Assembly (NCBI RefSeq): GCF_003315795.1
Contig: NZ_QMEY01000013.1
Location: forward strand, 62,001 to 126,000
Direction: 5' to 3'
Source: Spongiactinospora rosea
GTDB lineage: Bacteria; Actinomycetota; Actinomycetes; Streptosporangiales; Streptosporangiaceae
Length of the DNA stretch: 64,000 nucleotides
How positions within the stretch are numbered: position 1 is the first letter of the stretch; every line of letters starts with the position of its first letter. Made by a program: the position numbers and the translations under genes. Of the stretch, positions 54,429 through 62,197 are shown piece by piece. The notes under the pieces are model-generated. The model worked only from the letters and a program-made list of their open reading frames with translations, searched no databases and had not been told where the DNA came from.

Positions 54429-54812
54429 ATGAAGCTCTTGTTCAAGACGATGCTGGCTGGTCTCGGTGTGGCGGCGGCGACCCTGGCCGTCGCGCAGCCC
54501 GCTTCGGCCGCCTCGTTCTCGTGGGGCGTCGGCGACGGCGTCGTCACCTACGACGACGCCGGCGACCGCATCTGCGCCCAGGCGTACAACAGCGAGGGAC
54601 AGCGCTGGGTCGAGGTCAAGCTGACCCCGGTCAACGGCGGCGGCCCCTCCTACACCTGGCGGGACAACAACAACGCCTACGGCCACCCGGGCAGCACCTG
54701 CCGGAGCCTCTCCACCGCGTACGAGGACACCCTGTACCGCGCCACGGTCCGCACCTACTGGGGCGAGCGGGGCACCACCGTGAGCCGCGGCAGCCGCAAC
54801 TTCAACAGCTGA
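54429..54812 (+). CDS. Small secreted protein
   Basis: This 127-residue protein has a clear Sec signal peptide (MKLLFKTMLAGLGVAAATLA then VAQPASAA, cleavage after ASA near residue 28). The mature domain of about 99 residues is rich in Gly, Thr, Tyr and Asn and has two Cys (RICAQAYN and GSTCRSLST) likely forming a disulfide. It looks like an all-beta extracellular domain; I cannot name a family. GGGGAAGG lies six bases before the ATG. It has its own promoter region and terminator, so it is monocistronic. Confidence 0.82.
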   Translation: MKLLFKTMLAGLGVAAATLAVAQPASAASFSWGVGDGVVTYDDAGDRICAQAYNSEGQRWVEVKLTPVNGGGPSYTWRDNNNAYGHPGSTCRSLSTAYEDTLYRATVRTYWGERGTTVSRGSRNFNS

Positions 54813-54829
54813 CCCGCTCCCCGACCCAC

Positions 54830-54867
54830 CGGATCCCCGCACCCCGCTCCCGGCGTGCGGGGATCCG
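54830..54867 (+). terminator. Hairpin terminator of the secreted-protein gene
   Basis: A 12-bp perfect stem (CGGATCCCCGCA with TGCGGGGATCCG) has a 14-base loop and begins 17 bases after the stop codon. Confidence 0.8.
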
Positions 54868-55094
54868 CCCATTCCCCCAGCCCATAGCCCCCTCCCCACC
54901 ACCCACGTCGTACACCCCCACGTTCCGCGCGCCCCACACGAACCCATACCCCGCGCTCCGCGCGGGACCTGATCGCCTTCGCTCCGCTCAGCCCTTCTCC
55001 CATGCCGGTTGATCACTAACCGCCTTGAACGCCAGAGGGCCTGGAGATCGGCTGGGCCGGCCCGGCCCCTGGGGGCGGTGGAACGCGAATCCTC

Positions 55095-55123
55095 AGGACA
55101 GGCACCACGGGTCGCCCTATGAT
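55095..55123 (+). promoter_or_regulatory. Promoter of the toxin-antitoxin pair, probably leaderless
   Basis: TATGAT (55118-55123) is a near-consensus -10, with a weak -35 AGGACA (55095-55100) 17 bases upstream. Transcription would start at about 55130, exactly at the first ATG of ATGATGATG. Direct repeats of ATGATGA around 55119-55137 may be antitoxin binding sites. Confidence 0.6.
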
Positions 55124-55129
55124 GAACAT

Positions 55130-55405
55130 ATGATGATGAGCACAAAGCCGATCACCATCACCGTGGACGAAGACCTTCACCGCTACATCCAGCGGGAAGT
55201 GGAGGCCGGGCACGTTCGATCGGTTTCGGCATTCTTCAACGCCGCCGCCGCGCGTGCCGTCCGGATGGATCAGGAGGCCGATACTGCCTGGAAGGCCGCC
55301 GTCGAGCGGGCCCAGCAGGATGATGAGGCATTCGAGCGTGGTCGCAGGCGGGCCCGGCGTGCGCGCGGAGTGCTGCTCGACCGTGAGACCGACAGTGCGG
55401 GATGA
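55130..55405 (+). CDS. RHH-type antitoxin
   Basis: This 91-residue protein resembles ribbon-helix-helix antitoxins: a beta strand (KPITITVDEDLHRYIQREVE), then VRSVSAFFNAAAARAVRMD, and a charged helical tail (ERAQQDDEAFERGRRRARRA) that would wrap the toxin. It starts at the first of three consecutive ATG codons and has no ribosome binding site, consistent with a leaderless message. It overlaps the toxin gene by 11 bases. Such antitoxins repress their own promoter. Confidence 0.8.
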   Translation: MMMSTKPITITVDEDLHRYIQREVEAGHVRSVSAFFNAAAARAVRMDQEADTAWKAAVERAQQDDEAFERGRRRARRARGVLLDRETDSAG

Positions 55406-55826
55406 GGCGGCGTTCGTCTTGGACTCGACCATCTTGGCCGAGTGTGCGCGAGGTGACACCGAACTGATCGGCATGATCCAGCAGTTCGACGCCGACGGGG
55501 TGACGCTGGTCGTACCGGCACTTGCCGTGTCGGCCGCAGTGATGGGCATCGCGGAGCGGCCGGAACGGAGTGCCGTCGTCCGGGGGATCTGCAGGCTGGC
55601 GTCGGCCGAGTTCGCCGGCCTGGTGACCTTCGACGACGCCGTCGAACTCGCGCGAGCCCGCGCCTATGAAGCCCTTCTGCGCGAGCCGTGGGACGCACAT
55701 GTGGCCGAGGCCGCTCTGAACCGCCGGGTGCCGATTCTCACACTTGACGGAGAACGCTGGAAGAACGCGGTCCGCGACATCTCCGGCGAACTGGCCGTGG
55801 TGGTGGTCGCCGACCTGGGTGAATGA
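55395..55826 (+). CDS. PIN-domain toxin-like protein (VapC-like)
   Basis: This 143-residue protein has a probable PIN ribonuclease fold: the first acidic residue is in FVLDSTILAECARGD (LDSTILAE, the D-S/T-x-L start of VapC toxins), the middle is LVVPALAVSAAVMGI, and later acidic sites are TFDDAVELARARAYEALL and ILTLDGERWKNAV. It would cleave RNA when freed from its antitoxin. The start is GTG 55395, inside the antitoxin gene; another GTG is at 55383. The end abuts the convergent nucleotidyltransferase gene without a gap. Confidence 0.75.
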   Translation: MRDEAAFVLDSTILAECARGDTELIGMIQQFDADGVTLVVPALAVSAAVMGIAERPERSAVVRGICRLASAEFAGLVTFDDAVELARARAYEALLREPWDAHVAEAALNRRVPILTLDGERWKNAVRDISGELAVVVVADLGE

Positions 55827-56582
55827 CTACGGCGTCGGCGATGCCTCGGGGAGGCGGGACATGACCTGGTCGACGAAGCGTTGGACGGCGGCCGGAGCGA
55901 GGCCGGCGGCGGGCAGGCATCGTTGACGGTCCAGGGCGGTCTGGATCAGCTCCCGCTCCGGGACCGAGGTACGGTCGAGCGCCCATAGACCGCCGTCCAC
56001 CTTGGACACGAGGACGCGGTCCACGGCGAAGCGCCAGGCGCGGCACGCGTTGAGCACGGCGTACTCCCCCACCGCGTGCTCGGTGCCCCAGCGCAGTTCG
56101 TCCCTTAGCTGGGCAAGAACCAGTTCACCGGGGACTCGCCCGAACACCTCGGACGCCGGGCGTCCAGGGCCGAGCAGGCGGCCCGCCTGGCGGCAGACGG
56201 CGAAGCCCAGTACCAGGTCCGGGTCTCCCTCGTGCCCATGCCCGTCAACGACCTTGGTATCGTCCGGCGCGGTCGTCACATGCAGCTCGAACGCCGGCCG
56301 TGCCGTGGGGTTCCGGGCCACCGGGAGAGTGACGATGCTGAGTTCCAGCCCGTGCGCGGGGCACGGCAACCGATCATCGCCCAACGCCTCGGCGGCGGCC
56401 GACCGCTCGTCCGCCGCGATCGGGCTCTCGCAGACGACCAGGATGTCGACATCACTGCGACGCGCGTCGAACCCACCGAGCACCGCCGACCCATGCAGGT
56501 AGACGCCCACCAACCGGCCGCCCAACACCGCCCCCATCGCGGAAGCGACCTCACCTGCGTAGCGCTCCAGCGTCCCGTCCAT
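55827..56582 (-). CDS. Aminoglycoside-nucleotidyltransferase-like protein (ANT(3'')/AadA-type fold)
   Basis: This 251-residue protein has an N-terminal nucleotidyltransferase domain: VGVYLHGSAVLGGFDARRSD, followed by VDILVVCESP (the GSx9-12DxD motif). A helical C-terminal domain follows (LRDELRWGTEHAVGEYAVLN, ACRAWRFAVD), as in AadA and DUF4111 proteins. It would transfer AMP to a hydroxyl group; the substrate may be an aminoglycoside, but environmental relatives often lack resistance activity. The start is ATG at 56582; the upstream extension has no homology. Confidence 0.82.
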   Translation of the reverse strand: MDGTLERYAGEVASAMGAVLGGRLVGVYLHGSAVLGGFDARRSDVDILVVCESPIAADERSAAAEALGDDRLPCPAHGLELSIVTLPVARNPTARPAFELHVTTAPDDTKVVDGHGHEGDPDLVLGFAVCRQAGRLLGPGRPASEVFGRVPGELVLAQLRDELRWGTEHAVGEYAVLNACRAWRFAVDRVLVSKVDGGLWALDRTSVPERELIQTALDRQRCLPAAGLAPAAVQRFVDQVMSRLPEASPTP

Positions 56583-56727
56583 GATCACCACTATAGGTTT
56601 CCCGATGCCGACCCGTCCGAGCCGAGCCGCAGTACCGAGGCTGCGGTAGCCGATCAGAACTCCGGCTCGGGTTTGGAGGCCGCAGGGGCCTGCCCGGCCG
56701 TTATCGCCGGAGTCGACCACAGAGCGG

Positions 56728-56949
56728 TCAGTGGAATGCGCCGGCCTTGATCTCCTCCAGGAACGCTCGCCAGTCATTGCGCGAGAAGGCCAGCACCGCC
56801 CCCGCTGGATCTTTACTGTCTCTCACCCCAACGAGCCCAGGAACACCATCAGCCACTTCAACGCAGTTACCGCCGGTATTGCCACTTCGAGTGCTCTTCC
56901 TCCAGGTGGTGCCGGAAAAGGCTGCCCTCATCAACTCATGCTGGTCCAT
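56728..56949 (-). CDS. DUF397 domain protein
   Basis: This 73-residue DUF397 protein has the canonical layout TTWRKSTRSGNTGGNCVEVA, VGVRDSKDPAGAVLAFSRNDW and FLEEIKAG. DUF397 proteins pair with XRE/DUF5753 regulators in actinomycetes (Scr1/Scr2-like and BldB-region pairs). Here the start overlaps the end of the partner gene by 19 bases, the usual arrangement. The partner is frameshifted, so the pair may be impaired. Confidence 0.9.
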   Translation of the reverse strand: MDQHELMRAAFSGTTWRKSTRSGNTGGNCVEVADGVPGLVGVRDSKDPAGAVLAFSRNDWRAFLEEIKAGAFH

Positions 56950-57765
56950 TCGTCCAGAGCTTCCTTTATCAGCCTCAGTGAGTCGGCCGGCCGGTATGCA
57001 TCGGTTCGTATTCTGTCATATTTCGCCAAAATCGCCGATACCGCTTCCGGGTCCGCACTGACTTCGCCCACACCGGCCGACTCCACGGACACCGCGGTCG
57101 GCCCGCCTTCGAGTTCCGCGATGACAAAAACTCGACAGCAGGCCATCCGAGCACCACGTGTCGTAGGGCACGAGTTGGATCGTGACGTTACGGCGCTGGG
57201 CCAGCTCCAAGAGGTGTGCGAGCTGCTCCGCCATCACGACCGGCCCTCCGATCGGCCGCCGGAGAACCCACTCGTCCAGGATCACCGATAGTGTCGGCGG
57301 ATTCGGCCGGTTCAGAATCTCCTGCCGTCGCATTCGTGCCGCAGTCAATTGCTCGACCTCTTCCTCTGGAGCCAGCCGTCCCCGGAACAGTGCCTTGGCA
57401 TACTCAGCCGTTTGCAGGAGACCAGGGATCAACAGCGGGTCCCAGGTACGCAGAACCACGGCAACGGGCTCGATCTCCTCTGCCCAGCGGGCATACCAGT
57501 GCGGTCCGCCGATCGGGCGGTGTATCCGGTCGGCCAGACGCTCGAAGAAGTGCGTGTCGGTCAGACCGAAAAGCCGGTCCATCGCCTCGGCGAAGTCGAG
57601 CTGGGGCACCCTGATCGCACGTTCTATCCCAGAGATGAGACTGCCGGAACAGCCGTAGGACCGGGCCACCCGCGTCTGCGTGAGCCCGGCCTTCTTCCTC
57701 AGACGACGAAGCTCGCGTCCGAAGATCTGCGCGGGGGTCTCCGTGACCCCGACCTGCTGCGCCAT
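56931..57765 (-). pseudogene. XRE/DUF5753 (Scr1-like) regulator, frameshifted
   Basis: The first frame (57765-57016) encodes an HTH (GRELRRLRKKAGLTQTRVAR, SYGCSGSLISGIER) and a DUF5753 domain (YARWAEEIEPVAVVLRTWDP, LLIPGLLQTAEYAKALFRGR), ending at LVPYDTWCSDGLLSSF, after which sense is lost. The true C-terminus, FVIAELEGGPTAVSVESAG to LRLIKEALDEW, continues in another frame to 56931. The switch occurs at a run of five T on the coding strand (57126-57130). Four T would restore one 277-residue protein. This is either a recent mutation, a sequencing error, or phase-variable slippage. The start is ATG 57765 with GGAGGAGG upstream. Confidence 0.88.
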
Positions 57766-58067
57766 GCCCCCTCCTCCAGCTTCACCCACTCATTGCACAC
57801 AGTTATCACACGAGTACACCGAGAGACCTTCTGTTCTGGAACCCGGATTCAATGACTGTCAACAAGCGTCGCCAAGCGCGTACCAACGCCGTCCACATGG
57901 ACCAGGGCAACGGGCTCCAGCGCGACCGCAGGCGGGGGGACGCGAGGCGAGCGGCGATCGGTGACCGGATGAGGCCGCCGACTCCGAGGAGGTGGGAGGA
58001 CATCGGATCTTTTTGTCGGACCCGGGTGCTTGGATGGAGATCAACAACCCCCGAACAAGGGAGGAAG
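57766..58067. other. 302-base divergent intergenic region
   Basis: This lies between the frameshifted regulator (leftward) and the RCC1-repeat gene (rightward) and should contain both promoters. GATAAC on the leftward strand near 57803 is a candidate -10. On the right, a frame stays open from 57852 but lacks a ribosome binding site and reads as basic low-complexity residues, so I do not call it coding. Confidence 0.55.
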
Positions 58068-59024
58068 ATGGCTATTCGCCATAGCGGCAGGCGACTACTC
58101 ACGGTGAGCATCGCCGTGGGGCTCGCGTTGGTCGCGACCATTGCGCAGGCGGCCGCGGGGGCGGCCGGGGCGGCGGCGGAGACGGCTGTGGCCGGGCAGG
58201 TCGTCGCGTGGGGGAGCGACTACGACGGGCAGTCGTCGCCGCCGGAGTCGGTCTCGTCGGGTGTGACGCAGGTGTCCGCAGGGCTGGCGCACGGGCTGGC
58301 GCTCAAGGACGGCGTGCCGATCGCCTGGGGCAACGCCGGGGATGACCGCACGTTCGTGCCGATCGACCTGCGCAGAGGCGGCGTTACGGCGATTTCTGCA
58401 GGTTACAAGCATAATCTGGCGATCAAGAACGGCAAGGTGTGGTCCTGGGGCCGGTTCACGCAGCCCGGCGGGAGCCTGGCTCCGCCCGCGGGGACGGAGT
58501 CCGGCGTGGACGCGGTGTCCGCCGGATACCTGCACAGTCTGGCGCTGAAGGACGGCAAGGTCTTCGCGTGGGGCTTCGGTTCGCACGGGGAGACCGACGT
58601 ACCGGCCGAGGCGCTGTCCGGCGTCGATGCGATCGCGGCGGGGATGTACTTCAGCGTCGCGCTCAAGGACGGAGAGGTCATCTGCTGGGGGCCGAACCAC
58701 TTCGGAGAGTGCACGATCCCCGAGGAGGCCAGGTCCGGAGTCACGGCGATCGCCGCCGGTTCGACGTTCACTCTGGCGATCAAGAACGGCAGAGTCATCG
58801 GATGGGGTAACAACAACTATCACCAGCTCGACATGCCCATCGAGGTGGACGACCACGTGGTCGCGATCAGCGCCGGTTCGCAGCACAGCCTCGCGCTGAA
58901 GGACGACGGGCAAGTGGTGGCGTGGTGGTACAACGCGCAGGGGCAGAGCACCGTACCGCCGGTGGCCACCACGGGTGTGAAGGCCATCTCGGCAGGTGGC
59001 TACTTCAACCTCGCGATCAAGTGA
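58068..59024 (+). CDS. Secreted RCC1-repeat beta-propeller protein
   Basis: This 318-residue exported protein has a signal peptide (RLLTVSIAVGLALVATIAQA) and then seven RCC1-like units of about 36-40 residues. Each has the pattern AISAGxxHSLALKDGxVxAWG (for example VSAGYLHSLALKDGKVFAWG). The mature protein begins with the outer strand VVAWG and ends with a lone AISAGGYFNLAIK, which suggests Velcro closure of a seven-bladed propeller. It probably binds a ligand or protein outside the cell; no catalytic residues are evident. GGGAGGAAG precedes the ATG at 58068. A strong terminator follows. Confidence 0.88.
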   Translation: MAIRHSGRRLLTVSIAVGLALVATIAQAAAGAAGAAAETAVAGQVVAWGSDYDGQSSPPESVSSGVTQVSAGLAHGLALKDGVPIAWGNAGDDRTFVPIDLRRGGVTAISAGYKHNLAIKNGKVWSWGRFTQPGGSLAPPAGTESGVDAVSAGYLHSLALKDGKVFAWGFGSHGETDVPAEALSGVDAIAAGMYFSVALKDGEVICWGPNHFGECTIPEEARSGVTAIAAGSTFTLAIKNGRVIGWGNNNYHQLDMPIEVDDHVVAISAGSQHSLALKDDGQVVAWWYNAQGQSTVPPVATTGVKAISAGGYFNLAIK

Positions 59025-59041
59025 TCATTTAGCCGTCGCAC

Positions 59042-59078
59042 TGTGGGGAGCCGGTACGGCCGACCGGCTCCCCACAGC
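59042..59078 (+). terminator. Strong hairpin terminator after RCC1 gene
   Basis: A 15-bp perfect stem (CTGTGGGGAGCCGGT with ACCGGCTCCCCACAG) has a 7-base loop and begins 18 bases after the stop codon. Confidence 0.88.
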
Positions 59079-59201
59079 CGCGGTCAGACTTCGGAAGGAC
59101 GTGTGCCACTGGAGTCGCAGCTGTGCGCCGACCAAAGTCGCAGGTGGATGCCACACGTTGGAACGATGTGCCGCCACGGTCGGGTCGGGAGCATGGACGT
59201 C

Positions 59202-60365
59202 ATGACAATGAAGATCAGCCCGGTGGGCGGCGCGGCCGTGGGCCTGCTCGCCCTGCTCGCCGTCCTGCCGCTCGCGTCGTCGGCGGCGGCCTCTGCCCCG
59301 GCCGCCGCGCCCATGACGAGCGTCAGCACGGCGCCCACTGCCCCTCTGACGCTCCCGCGGCCGACCGGGGCTCAGCCGGTGGGCGCTGCCACGTTCCATC
59401 TTGTGGACCGGAGTCGTCCCGACCCGTGGGTGCCGGCGGAGAAGGCCAGGCAGCTCATGGTCTCGGTGTGGTACCCGGCGAAGAAGGGCGGCGGTGGGCG
59501 CACCGCCCAGTACATGACCGGTCCGGAGGCGCAGGCGTTCCTGGAGGGCAAGGAGGTCACCGGGGTGCCCAAGGAGGCGCTCAGCGAGGCCAGGACGCAC
59601 GCGGTGGCCGGTGCCCGCCCGGCCGGGCGCAAGGGTACGTTGCCGCTGGTCGTGCTCTCCCCCGGCTTCACCCTCTCCCGCGCGTCGCTCACCGGCCTGG
59701 CCGAGGAACTGGCCAGTCACGGCTACGTGGTGGCCGGCATCGACCATGTTCACGAGTCGCACGGCACGAGCCTGCCCGGCGGGCGGCTGGCCGGGTGCGT
59801 GGCCTGCGTGGAGCAGGAGGCGGACATCCGGAAGTTCGGGGACAAGGCGGTACGGTCGCGGCAGGCCGACGTGTCGTTCGTGCTCGACCGGCTGCTCGGG
59901 CGGCGGCCCGTGTGGAACGGTGCCCGGCTGATCGACCGCTCGCGCATCGGCATGGCCGGGCATTCGCTCGGCGGTGCCGCCGCGTCGTGGACGATGTTGC
60001 GGGACAAGCGGGTGCTGGCCGGGATCAACATGGACGGCGCGTTCCACGTGCCGGTGCCGGAGGCGGGGCTGAAGGGGCCGTTCATGCTGATGGGCGCGGG
60101 CGAGGTGCACGAGCCCGGCGGCCGGGACACCACCTGGGCCCGCGACTACGCGCGGATGACGGGATGGAAGCGGTGGATCACGGTGGAGGGCGGCGACCAC
60201 GGCTCCTTCACGGATTACCCGCTGGTCACCAAGGGGTCGCCGCGGGAGGTGGAGATCACGCGCGCGTACGTGAAGGCGTTCATGGACCGGCACCTGCGCG
60301 GTGCGGACCGGCCGGTGCTGGACGGGCCTTCCACGACCTTCCCCGAGGTCAAGTTCTGGAAGTAG
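59202..60365 (+). CDS. Exported alpha/beta hydrolase (PAF-acetylhydrolase-like)
   Basis: This 387-residue hydrolase has a signal peptide (GGAAVGLLALLAVLPLASSA then AASA). The core shows LVVLSPGFTLSRASLTGLAE, the oxyanion region, then the nucleophile elbow GMAGHSLGGAAASW with Ser255, Asp in INMDGAF and His in VEGGDHGSFTDYPL. The order matches platelet-activating-factor acetylhydrolase/dienelactone-type enzymes; the substrate is probably a short ester or lipid. The start is ambiguous: ATG 59202 has GGGAG ten bases upstream, while ATG 59193 has it too close. Confidence 0.86.
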   Translation: MTMKISPVGGAAVGLLALLAVLPLASSAAASAPAAAPMTSVSTAPTAPLTLPRPTGAQPVGAATFHLVDRSRPDPWVPAEKARQLMVSVWYPAKKGGGGRTAQYMTGPEAQAFLEGKEVTGVPKEALSEARTHAVAGARPAGRKGTLPLVVLSPGFTLSRASLTGLAEELASHGYVVAGIDHVHESHGTSLPGGRLAGCVACVEQEADIRKFGDKAVRSRQADVSFVLDRLLGRRPVWNGARLIDRSRIGMAGHSLGGAAASWTMLRDKRVLAGINMDGAFHVPVPEAGLKGPFMLMGAGEVHEPGGRDTTWARDYARMTGWKRWITVEGGDHGSFTDYPLVTKGSPREVEITRAYVKAFMDRHLRGADRPVLDGPSTTFPEVKFWK

Positions 60366-60692
60366 TGCGCCGGGCAGGCCCTGACGGGCTCGGACCGGCA
60401 CGATCGCAGGCGGGAAGCCCGGCACCGGGAACGTGCGCCGCTTCCCGCCTGCGACGATGACCGGCTCCCCCGTTCGGGCCCTGGCCGGTGACCACCCGGT
60501 GGCCGGTACCGCCGCTGTGCCCGCGCCTTCGAGGAAGGACCGCGCCGACGAGATGGCCATCGCCGCCCGCTCCCCTCTCCCAGGTCCATCCCCCACCCGG
60601 TCCATTCGGCCCGCCGCCGCGCCCGGCCGTGAACTCGGTGGCCGCCTGCGGGAGACAGGGTGGTGAACGACCGATCTCACTAAGGAGGGCCG
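60366..60692. other. 327-base intergenic stretch before the ECF sigma gene
   Basis: It contains the hydrolase terminator (60404-60454) and then about 230 bases without a supported gene. Frames through it are Pro/Arg-rich with no start signals. The ECF gene's ribosome binding site (AAGGAGG) is at its right end. I could not identify a clear promoter. Confidence 0.6.
60404..60454 (+). terminator. Hairpin terminator after the exported hydrolase gene
   Basis: A 15-bp perfect stem (TCGCAGGCGGGAAGC with GCTTCCCGCCTGCGA) has a 21-base loop and begins 39 bases after the stop codon. Confidence 0.85.
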
Positions 60693-61259
60693 TTGACCAT
60701 AGAGACGGCCGAGCTCGACGACGCCGAGCTGATCCGGCGGTCCGAGGGCGACCCCGAGCAGTTCGCCGCGCTGTACGACCGGTACGCGCGGCAGATCCAC
60801 CGGTACGCGGCGCGCCGGATCGGCACACAGGCCGCCGACGACATCGTGGCCGAGACCTTCCTCGCCGCCTTCCGCAGGCGCGGTACATATGACCGTTCCG
60901 TGCCGATGGCCCGGCCCTGGCTGTACGGCATCGCCACCACGCTCGTCGCCCGGCACCGCCGGCAGGAGGAGCGGATGCTGCGGGCGTTCGCCCGTACCGG
61001 GATCGACCCGCTGCCCGAGCCCGAGGCCGACGCCGTGGTGGAGCGGGTGGCCGCGCTGGACAAGGAGCGCGAGCTGGCGGGGGCGCTCGCGGCGCTCTCT
61101 CGCGGCGACCGGGACGTATTGCTGCTGGTCGCCTGGGAGGACTTCAGCTACGAGGAGGTCGCGCAGGCGCTCGGGATTCCGCTGGGGACCGTGCGGTCGC
61201 GCCTGCACCGGGCCAGGAAGAAGGCCAGGGCGACACTAGGGGAAGAGGAGCTGGGATGA
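60693..61259 (+). CDS. ECF-family RNA polymerase sigma factor
   Basis: This 188-residue sigma factor has region 2 (FAALYDRYARQIHRYAARRI, then ADDIVAETFLAAFRRR) and region 4 (LAALSRGDRDVLLLVAWEDF, SYEEVAQALGIPLGTVRSRL). It starts with TTG at 60693, supported by AAGGAGG five bases upstream. Its end overlaps the downstream gene by ATGA. The partner is a single-pass protein that probably acts as its regulator, a layout repeated many times in actinomycete genomes. Confidence 0.92.
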   Translation: MTIETAELDDAELIRRSEGDPEQFAALYDRYARQIHRYAARRIGTQAADDIVAETFLAAFRRRGTYDRSVPMARPWLYGIATTLVARHRRQEERMLRAFARTGIDPLPEPEADAVVERVAALDKERELAGALAALSRGDRDVLLLVAWEDFSYEEVAQALGIPLGTVRSRLHRARKKARATLGEEELG

Positions 61260-62197
61260 GCACGATCAAGGAGTTCCGCGGCGGCACTCCGCCGATGAGT
61301 GAGCAGGCCGAACGAGCGGCCAGGGAGCGGCTGCTGGCCGCGGCGCGGGGCGAGGTAGCCGGGCCGGTCCGGCCCCGGTGGCGGTCGCACGGCGTACGGC
61401 TCGGGCTGCGGCTGGCGGTCGCGGGCGCGCTGGCCGTCGCAGTCGGGGCGGGCGTGGTGCTGGCCCGCGACCAATCGGGCATGTCCCCGGTGGCGAGCGT
61501 CAGGGACCTGGGCGAACGGGCCGCCCAGGCCGCCTACAACGACACGGGGATGACGCCGAACCCCGGCCAGTGGCTCTACATCAGGCAGCGCCAGGCTCCC
61601 AACGAAGGTTTCGGCGTCGACCTGTCCAAGCGGACCACCTCGGAGGAGTGGAACAGCGTGGACGGCGAGCAGACGGCCTGGTACCAGCCCGATGGCAAGC
61701 TGCTGGTCCAGGGCAATCACCCCGGACTCGGCGATGACGACCTGGCCAGGCCACCGGTGACGCCGGAGGGCGTGCTGGGCAGGATCCGGGCGGTCCTGGA
61801 GAAGCAGAAGATGAGTTCGGACGGCCCCATGCCGTCCATGGACGAAAGGGTCTTTCAGGCCGTCTACCAGCTCATGGGCACCCAGGTCCTGTCCCCCGAG
61901 GTGCGGGCGGCGCTGTTCCGCGCGCTGCCCACCATCCCCGGTGTGACCTCCACTCGGGAGGTCGAGGACGCCGACGGCAGGAAGGGCGTGGCGTTCAGCC
62001 ACACCGGCGACTGGATTCGGTACGACCTGATCCTCGACCCCGTGGACTTCCGCTTCCTCGGCACCTACGGCGTCACCGTCAAGGACCACACCATGCACTA
62101 CACCGACCAGCCGCCCATCTTCGTCAAGGCGGGCACGCCGCTGACCCTGACGGCCCGCCTGGAGACCAAGGTGGTGGACCGCCCAGGCCAGCGCTAG
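61256..62197 (+). CDS. CU044_5270-type membrane protein paired with ECF sigma factor
   Basis: This 313-residue protein has a short cytosolic N-terminus (SEQAERAARERLLAAARGEV), one TM segment (LGLRLAVAGALAVAVGAGVV) and an exterior domain with QWLYIRQRQAPNEGFGVD, LRALPTIPGV and YDLILDPVDFRFLGTYGVTV. The family name comes from a common annotation of such ECF partners. It lacks a zinc anti-sigma motif (HxxxCxxC), so how it would hold the sigma factor is unknown. The stop overlaps the convergent nucleotidylyltransferase stop at CTAG. Confidence 0.85.
   Translation: MSTIKEFRGGTPPMSEQAERAARERLLAAARGEVAGPVRPRWRSHGVRLGLRLAVAGALAVAVGAGVVLARDQSGMSPVASVRDLGERAAQAAYNDTGMTPNPGQWLYIRQRQAPNEGFGVDLSKRTTSEEWNSVDGEQTAWYQPDGKLLVQGNHPGLGDDDLARPPVTPEGVLGRIRAVLEKQKMSSDGPMPSMDERVFQAVYQLMGTQVLSPEVRAALFRALPTIPGVTSTREVEDADGRKGVAFSHTGDWIRYDLILDPVDFRFLGTYGVTVKDHTMHYTDQPPIFVKAGTPLTLTARLETKVVDRPGQR

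Larger units (their letters stand above)
54813..55129. other. 317-base intergenic stretch between secreted protein and toxin-antitoxin genes
   Basis: No gene is supported here. It contains the terminator at 54830-54867, a C-rich low-complexity segment (54870-54950) and the toxin-antitoxin promoter at its right end (55095-55123). Confidence 0.6.

Noticed and set aside
54429..54812. Secreted protein as a protease inhibitor or bacteriocin
   Set aside because: Only two cysteines and no recognisable inhibitor loop or leader motif; the family cannot be named from sequence alone.
57852..58067. N-terminal extension of the RCC1-repeat protein
   Set aside because: It would bury the signal peptide at residue 73; the ATG at 58068 has GGGAGGAAG just upstream.
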